Shown piece after piece: positions 12,102-14,618 of a stretch of 14,618 nt of DNA. The translations under genes were made by a program, and so were the position numbers. Every line of letters starts with the position of its first letter. Within the stretch, counting starts at the first letter, position 1. Source of the stretch: Spirochaetaceae bacterium. GTDB lineage: Bacteria; Spirochaetota; Spirochaetia; Treponematales; Breznakiellaceae. The stretch spans positions 1 to 14,618 of the forward strand of contig JAITAE010000056.1 of the NCBI GenBank assembly GCA_031284295.1, written 5' to 3'. The notes under the pieces are model-generated. The model did not search any database and was not told where the DNA came from. It saw only the letters and a program-made list of their open reading frames with translations.

Positions 12102-13262
12102 ATGAAACTGGCGACCTTGCTGATACATAACGGTCACGACACGGACGGCGCGACGGGTGCGCTGGGAACGCCCGTCTACCAGACTTCCACATTCGACCGC
12201 GGGCCCGATTTTAGGCCGGGCGCTATGTCGCCTCCTGCGGAACGGCTTGAGTACGATTATGCCCGCTCCGGCAACCCCACCCGAAAGGCGCTGGAAGACG
12301 CCGCCGCGCTGCTGGAAGGAGGCGCCGCCGGGTACGCGTTTTCAAGCGGCGTCTCGGCGATAGCTTCAGTGCTGGGCATATTTTCCTCTGGGGACCATAT
12401 CATCGCGGCGGAAGATATTTACGGTGGTTCGTACCGGCTGCTAAACACCTATTTTAAGCGCTGGGGGCTGGATCATACCGCCTTGGGTGCGGTAAACCCG
12501 GAAACGATACGCGCCACGCTAAGGCCGGAGACAAAGGCCCTGTTCATAGAAACCCCGTCCAACCCGCTGTTGAAGATAACGGACCTGCGCGCCTGCTGCG
12601 CCGCCGCGCGGGAGGCCGGTATAATAACGATAGTTGATAACACGTTTATGACCCCGCTGTTGCAGCGCCCGCTTGAGCTCGGCGCGGACATCGTCGTCCA
12701 TTCGGCGACAAAATTCCTCGGCGGCCACAGCGACGTGCTGGCAGGCATCGCGGTAACAAAGACACGGGAACTGGGCAAACGTATCTATGCCGTTCAAAAC
12801 AGTTTCGGCGCGGTACTGGGGCCCTGGGACTGTTTCCTTGTAGCGCGAGGCCTGAAGACTCTCAAGGTGAGGGTCGAGGCACAGCAAGCGACGGCGGCCC
12901 GCCTTGTGGACTTTTTTTTGCGGCACAGGAATGTCGAGGCGGTCTACTACCCCGGCCTTGAGGGGCATCCGGGAAGCGAAGTCCACGCGGCGCAGGCGGC
13001 GGGCCCCGGCGCGGTGCTTTCGTTCAAAACAAGGACCACCGGGCAGGCGCAGGCTTTTCTGGGTAAAACGCGGCTTGCGGCGCCCGCAGTCAGCCTGGGC
13101 GGTGTGGAAACGATAGCTTCGTACCCGGTGTGGATGAGCCACGCCGCGATACCTGTCGCGGAACGCGACAGGCTAGGCATCAGCCCCGCCTTGATACGGA
13201 TTTCGGCGGGCCTGGAGGATGCGGACGATTTAATTGAGGATTTCGACGCGGCCCTGTCCTGA
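12102..13262 (+). CDS. PLP-dependent transsulfuration enzyme (cystathionine lyase-like)
   Basis: This 386-residue cytoplasmic enzyme of the Cys/Met metabolism PLP family has its Schiff-base lysine at 204 in HSATKFLGGHSD. Other family marks are YDYARSGNPTR (51-61), FSSGVSAI (80-87), EDIYGGSYRL, ETPSNPLLKITD (150-161) and IVDNTFMTP. Near the C-terminus, SLGGVETIASYPVWMSHAAIP forms the substrate pocket and resembles cystathionine beta- and gamma-lyases more than gamma-synthases. With the next gene it probably converts cystathionine to homocysteine, or to cysteine if the reaction is gamma-lyase. No Shine-Dalgarno precedes the ATG, and the MITE ends only 35 bases upstream, so native regulation may have been replaced. 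The exact reaction is not decided by sequence. Confidence 0.88.
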   Translation: MKLATLLIHNGHDTDGATGALGTPVYQTSTFDRGPDFRPGAMSPPAERLEYDYARSGNPTRKALEDAAALLEGGAAGYAFSSGVSAIASVLGIFSSGDHIIAAEDIYGGSYRLLNTYFKRWGLDHTALGAVNPETIRATLRPETKALFIETPSNPLLKITDLRACCAAAREAGIITIVDNTFMTPLLQRPLELGADIVVHSATKFLGGHSDVLAGIAVTKTRELGKRIYAVQNSFGAVLGPWDCFLVARGLKTLKVRVEAQQATAARLVDFFLRHRNVEAVYYPGLEGHPGSEVHAAQAAGPGAVLSFKTRTTGQAQAFLGKTRLAAPAVSLGGVETIASYPVWMSHAAIPVAERDRLGISPALIRISAGLEDADDLIEDFDAALS

Positions 13263-13279
13263 TTTAAAGAGGAAAAACC

Positions 13280-14449
13280 ATGAAAACAGAGACTATACTT
13301 TTGCACGGAGATCTATCTTTCGACCCGCTTACCGGCGCCGTGAGTACGCCGATTTACCAGAGCGCCACGTTCAGGCATCCGGCCTTGGGCGAATCCACCG
13401 GTTTCGACTATTCGCGCGCACTGAACCCGACGCGGTCCGTGCTGGAGCGGAGGCTGGCCCTCGCGGAACACGGCAAGTACGGCCTTGCTTTTTCCAGCGG
13501 CATGGGCGCAATATCTTCGCTGATCAAACTGTTCCAACCGGGCGATAATATTATAGTTTCCGCCGATCTGTACGGTGGCACATACCGCCTGTTCAACGGA
13601 TACTACTCAAAGTACGGTTTTTCGTTCTCGTGGCTTGACACAAGCGACTTTGAACAGATTGAAAAGAATTTTTCCCAAAAAACAAAGGCCCTTTTTATAG
13701 AAACGCCGTCGAATCCGATGATGAAAGTGACGGATATTCGCCGTTGCGCCGATTTTATCCACGAAAGAGGCGGTTTTTTGATAGTTGATAACACATTTTT
13801 AAGCCCCTGGCTACAGAATCCGCTCGATTTTGGCGCCGATTTTGTGATTCACAGCGGGACAAAATACCTTGCCGGACACCACGACACGCTTTCCGGCTTC
13901 ATCCTCCATTCCAACGATGAGGCTGAAGTCCGGTTGCGCGACGCCCAGATGAGTGAGGGAGCGGTCCTTTCCCCGTTCGATTCATGGCTTACACTACGCG
14001 GACTCAAAACCCTTGCGCTAAGGATGGACAAAGCGACCCGCAACGCGGAACTTATTGCCGGCTGGCTCCGCAAACATCCCGCCGTTGAAAAAGTCTTTTG
14101 GATAGGCTTTTCCGACCACCCGCAGTACGAACTTTCGTGTTCGCAGTCCCGTGGCGCGGGCAGCATGATTTCTTTTTATATGAAGGACTCAGGCCATATT
14201 CCACAAATACTAAAAAAAGTTTCGCTAATAATGTTTGCGGAAAGTTTGGGCGGCACGGATTCGCTCGTGACCTACCCCGTGGTTCAAACGCACAGCGCTA
14301 TACCTGAAACGATGCGTCTTGTTGCCGGTGTAAACGACAAACTTCTCCGTCTTTCAGTCGGCATAGAAGATCCGGACGATTTAATAGCTGACCTTGATCA
14401 GGCATTCACCCGACATCACCCTGTTCCTGCCGCCAGTGCGCTGGAATGA
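13280..14449 (+). CDS. PLP-dependent transsulfuration enzyme (cystathionine gamma-synthase-like, MetI type)
   Basis: The 389-residue paralogue of the upstream gene carries Lys195 in HSGTKYLAGHHD. GESTGFDYSRALNPTR (37-52), FSSGMGAISSLI, SADLYGGTYRLF and the late FAESLGGTDSLVTYPVVQTH-SAIPE resemble Bacillus MetI-type cystathionine gamma-synthases, which join an activated homoserine to cysteine and can also use sulfide. The ATG has GAGG about seven bases upstream and starts 17 bases after the previous stop, so the two are an operon. The order lyase-like then synthase-like suggests a complete transsulfuration pair from cysteine to homocysteine. Alternative activities, such as O-acetylhomoserine sulfhydrylase, cannot be excluded. 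Confidence 0.88.
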   Translation: MKTETILLHGDLSFDPLTGAVSTPIYQSATFRHPALGESTGFDYSRALNPTRSVLERRLALAEHGKYGLAFSSGMGAISSLIKLFQPGDNIIVSADLYGGTYRLFNGYYSKYGFSFSWLDTSDFEQIEKNFSQKTKALFIETPSNPMMKVTDIRRCADFIHERGGFLIVDNTFLSPWLQNPLDFGADFVIHSGTKYLAGHHDTLSGFILHSNDEAEVRLRDAQMSEGAVLSPFDSWLTLRGLKTLALRMDKATRNAELIAGWLRKHPAVEKVFWIGFSDHPQYELSCSQSRGAGSMISFYMKDSGHIPQILKKVSLIMFAESLGGTDSLVTYPVVQTHSAIPETMRLVAGVNDKLLRLSVGIEDPDDLIADLDQAFTRHHPVPAASALE

Positions 14450-14512
14450 TAAGGACCGCCGAACCCTATTGTCATCCTTATATTTTGACGCCAGTAACCA
14501 TTGAATGAACCT

Positions 14513-14532
14513 CCCCGCCCTGAAGGGCGGGG
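14513..14532. repeat. GC-rich hairpin CCCCGCCC-TGAA-GGGCGGGG
   Basis: A perfect 8-bp stem closes on TGAA, 64 bases after the last gene. It has no T-run, so rho-independent termination is unlikely. Hairpins of this form (CCCCGCCC...GGGCGGGG followed by TATCATG) are common at ends of IS200/IS605-type elements and their guide RNAs, so an element may begin beyond the window edge. It could still slow transcription of the PLP operon. Confidence 0.5.
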
Positions 14533-14595
14533 TATCATGTAAGCGTTGCATTGTTTACGAGGTTCGATCGGGTAAGGAAATTATTTAACTGTGGA

Positions 14596-14612
14596 GATTT
14601 GCATAGCAAATC
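14596..14612. repeat. Small hairpin GATTTGC-ATA-GCAAATC at the window edge
   Basis: A 7-bp perfect stem with an ATA loop lies in the last 25 bases. With the hairpin at 14513-14532 it could be a subterminal structure of an element cut by the window edge. Little more can be said. Confidence 0.45.
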
Positions 14613-14618
14613 CGTCTA

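Noticed and set aside
12519..13142. 207-codon minus-strand open frame inside the first PLP gene
   Set aside because: It is a shadow of a GC-rich gene; the plus frame carries all PLP-family motifs.
1..14618. CRISPR arrays, tRNA or rRNA genes
   Set aside because: No regularly spaced direct repeats and no cloverleaf or rRNA-like sequence were recognised on either strand by eye.

Overview
The window looks like chromosome from a spirochaete of the Treponema lineage, most like those of insect guts. This rests on several signs: housekeeping genes mixed with many decayed insertion sequences, a lipoprotein-like signal with a loose lipobox, a secreted propeller-like protein, and a broken copy of a repetitive protein family I associate with termite-gut treponemes. 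Base composition is near balanced by eye. The genus is an inference, not proven here.

Layout. 1-3775 (+) is a compact run: the end of murA, prmC, a secreted propeller-like protein and an HD-domain phosphohydrolase, with overlaps or short gaps. A small inverted-repeat element carrying a bidirectional terminator-like hairpin (3885-4026) separates this run from rpsU (4024-4236, -). From 4300 to 5550 lie a decayed transposase, a second copy of the same small element, and an unusually dense series of stem-loops. 5533-7421 (-) is a two-gene surface-sugar locus: a radical SAM/SPASM-like enzyme followed by a family 92-type glycosyltransferase. The radical SAM frame is broken at both ends by homopolymer runs (C14 near the start codon, G12 near the stop). 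One-base changes at both runs would give a 318-residue protein ending in an ATGA overlap with the glycosyltransferase. 7422-9400 holds an IS110-type remnant, two broken genes and two more 14-base homopolymer runs. 9426-10252 (+) is a Nudix hydrolase, apparently leaderless, overlapping a lipoprotein-like SH3-type gene. They converge on a macro-domain ADP-ribose deacetylase (10269-10793, -), followed by a small hypothetical gene. 11226-12066 holds an IS630 remnant, an unresolved stretch and a 236-bp MITE. 12102-14449 (+) is a tandem pair of PLP-dependent transsulfuration enzymes.

How it fits together. The first block serves cell wall synthesis (MurA), release-factor methylation (PrmC) and probably nucleotide turnover (HD protein). 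The last two genes plausibly form a cystathionine gamma-synthase/lyase pair in methionine synthesis. The accessory centre is the interesting part: a possibly phase-variable sugar-modifying operon among miniature elements. In three places the ends of these elements have become parts of genes: the rpsU stop codon, the last codons of the glycosyltransferase, and a possible -35 box for the transsulfuration genes.
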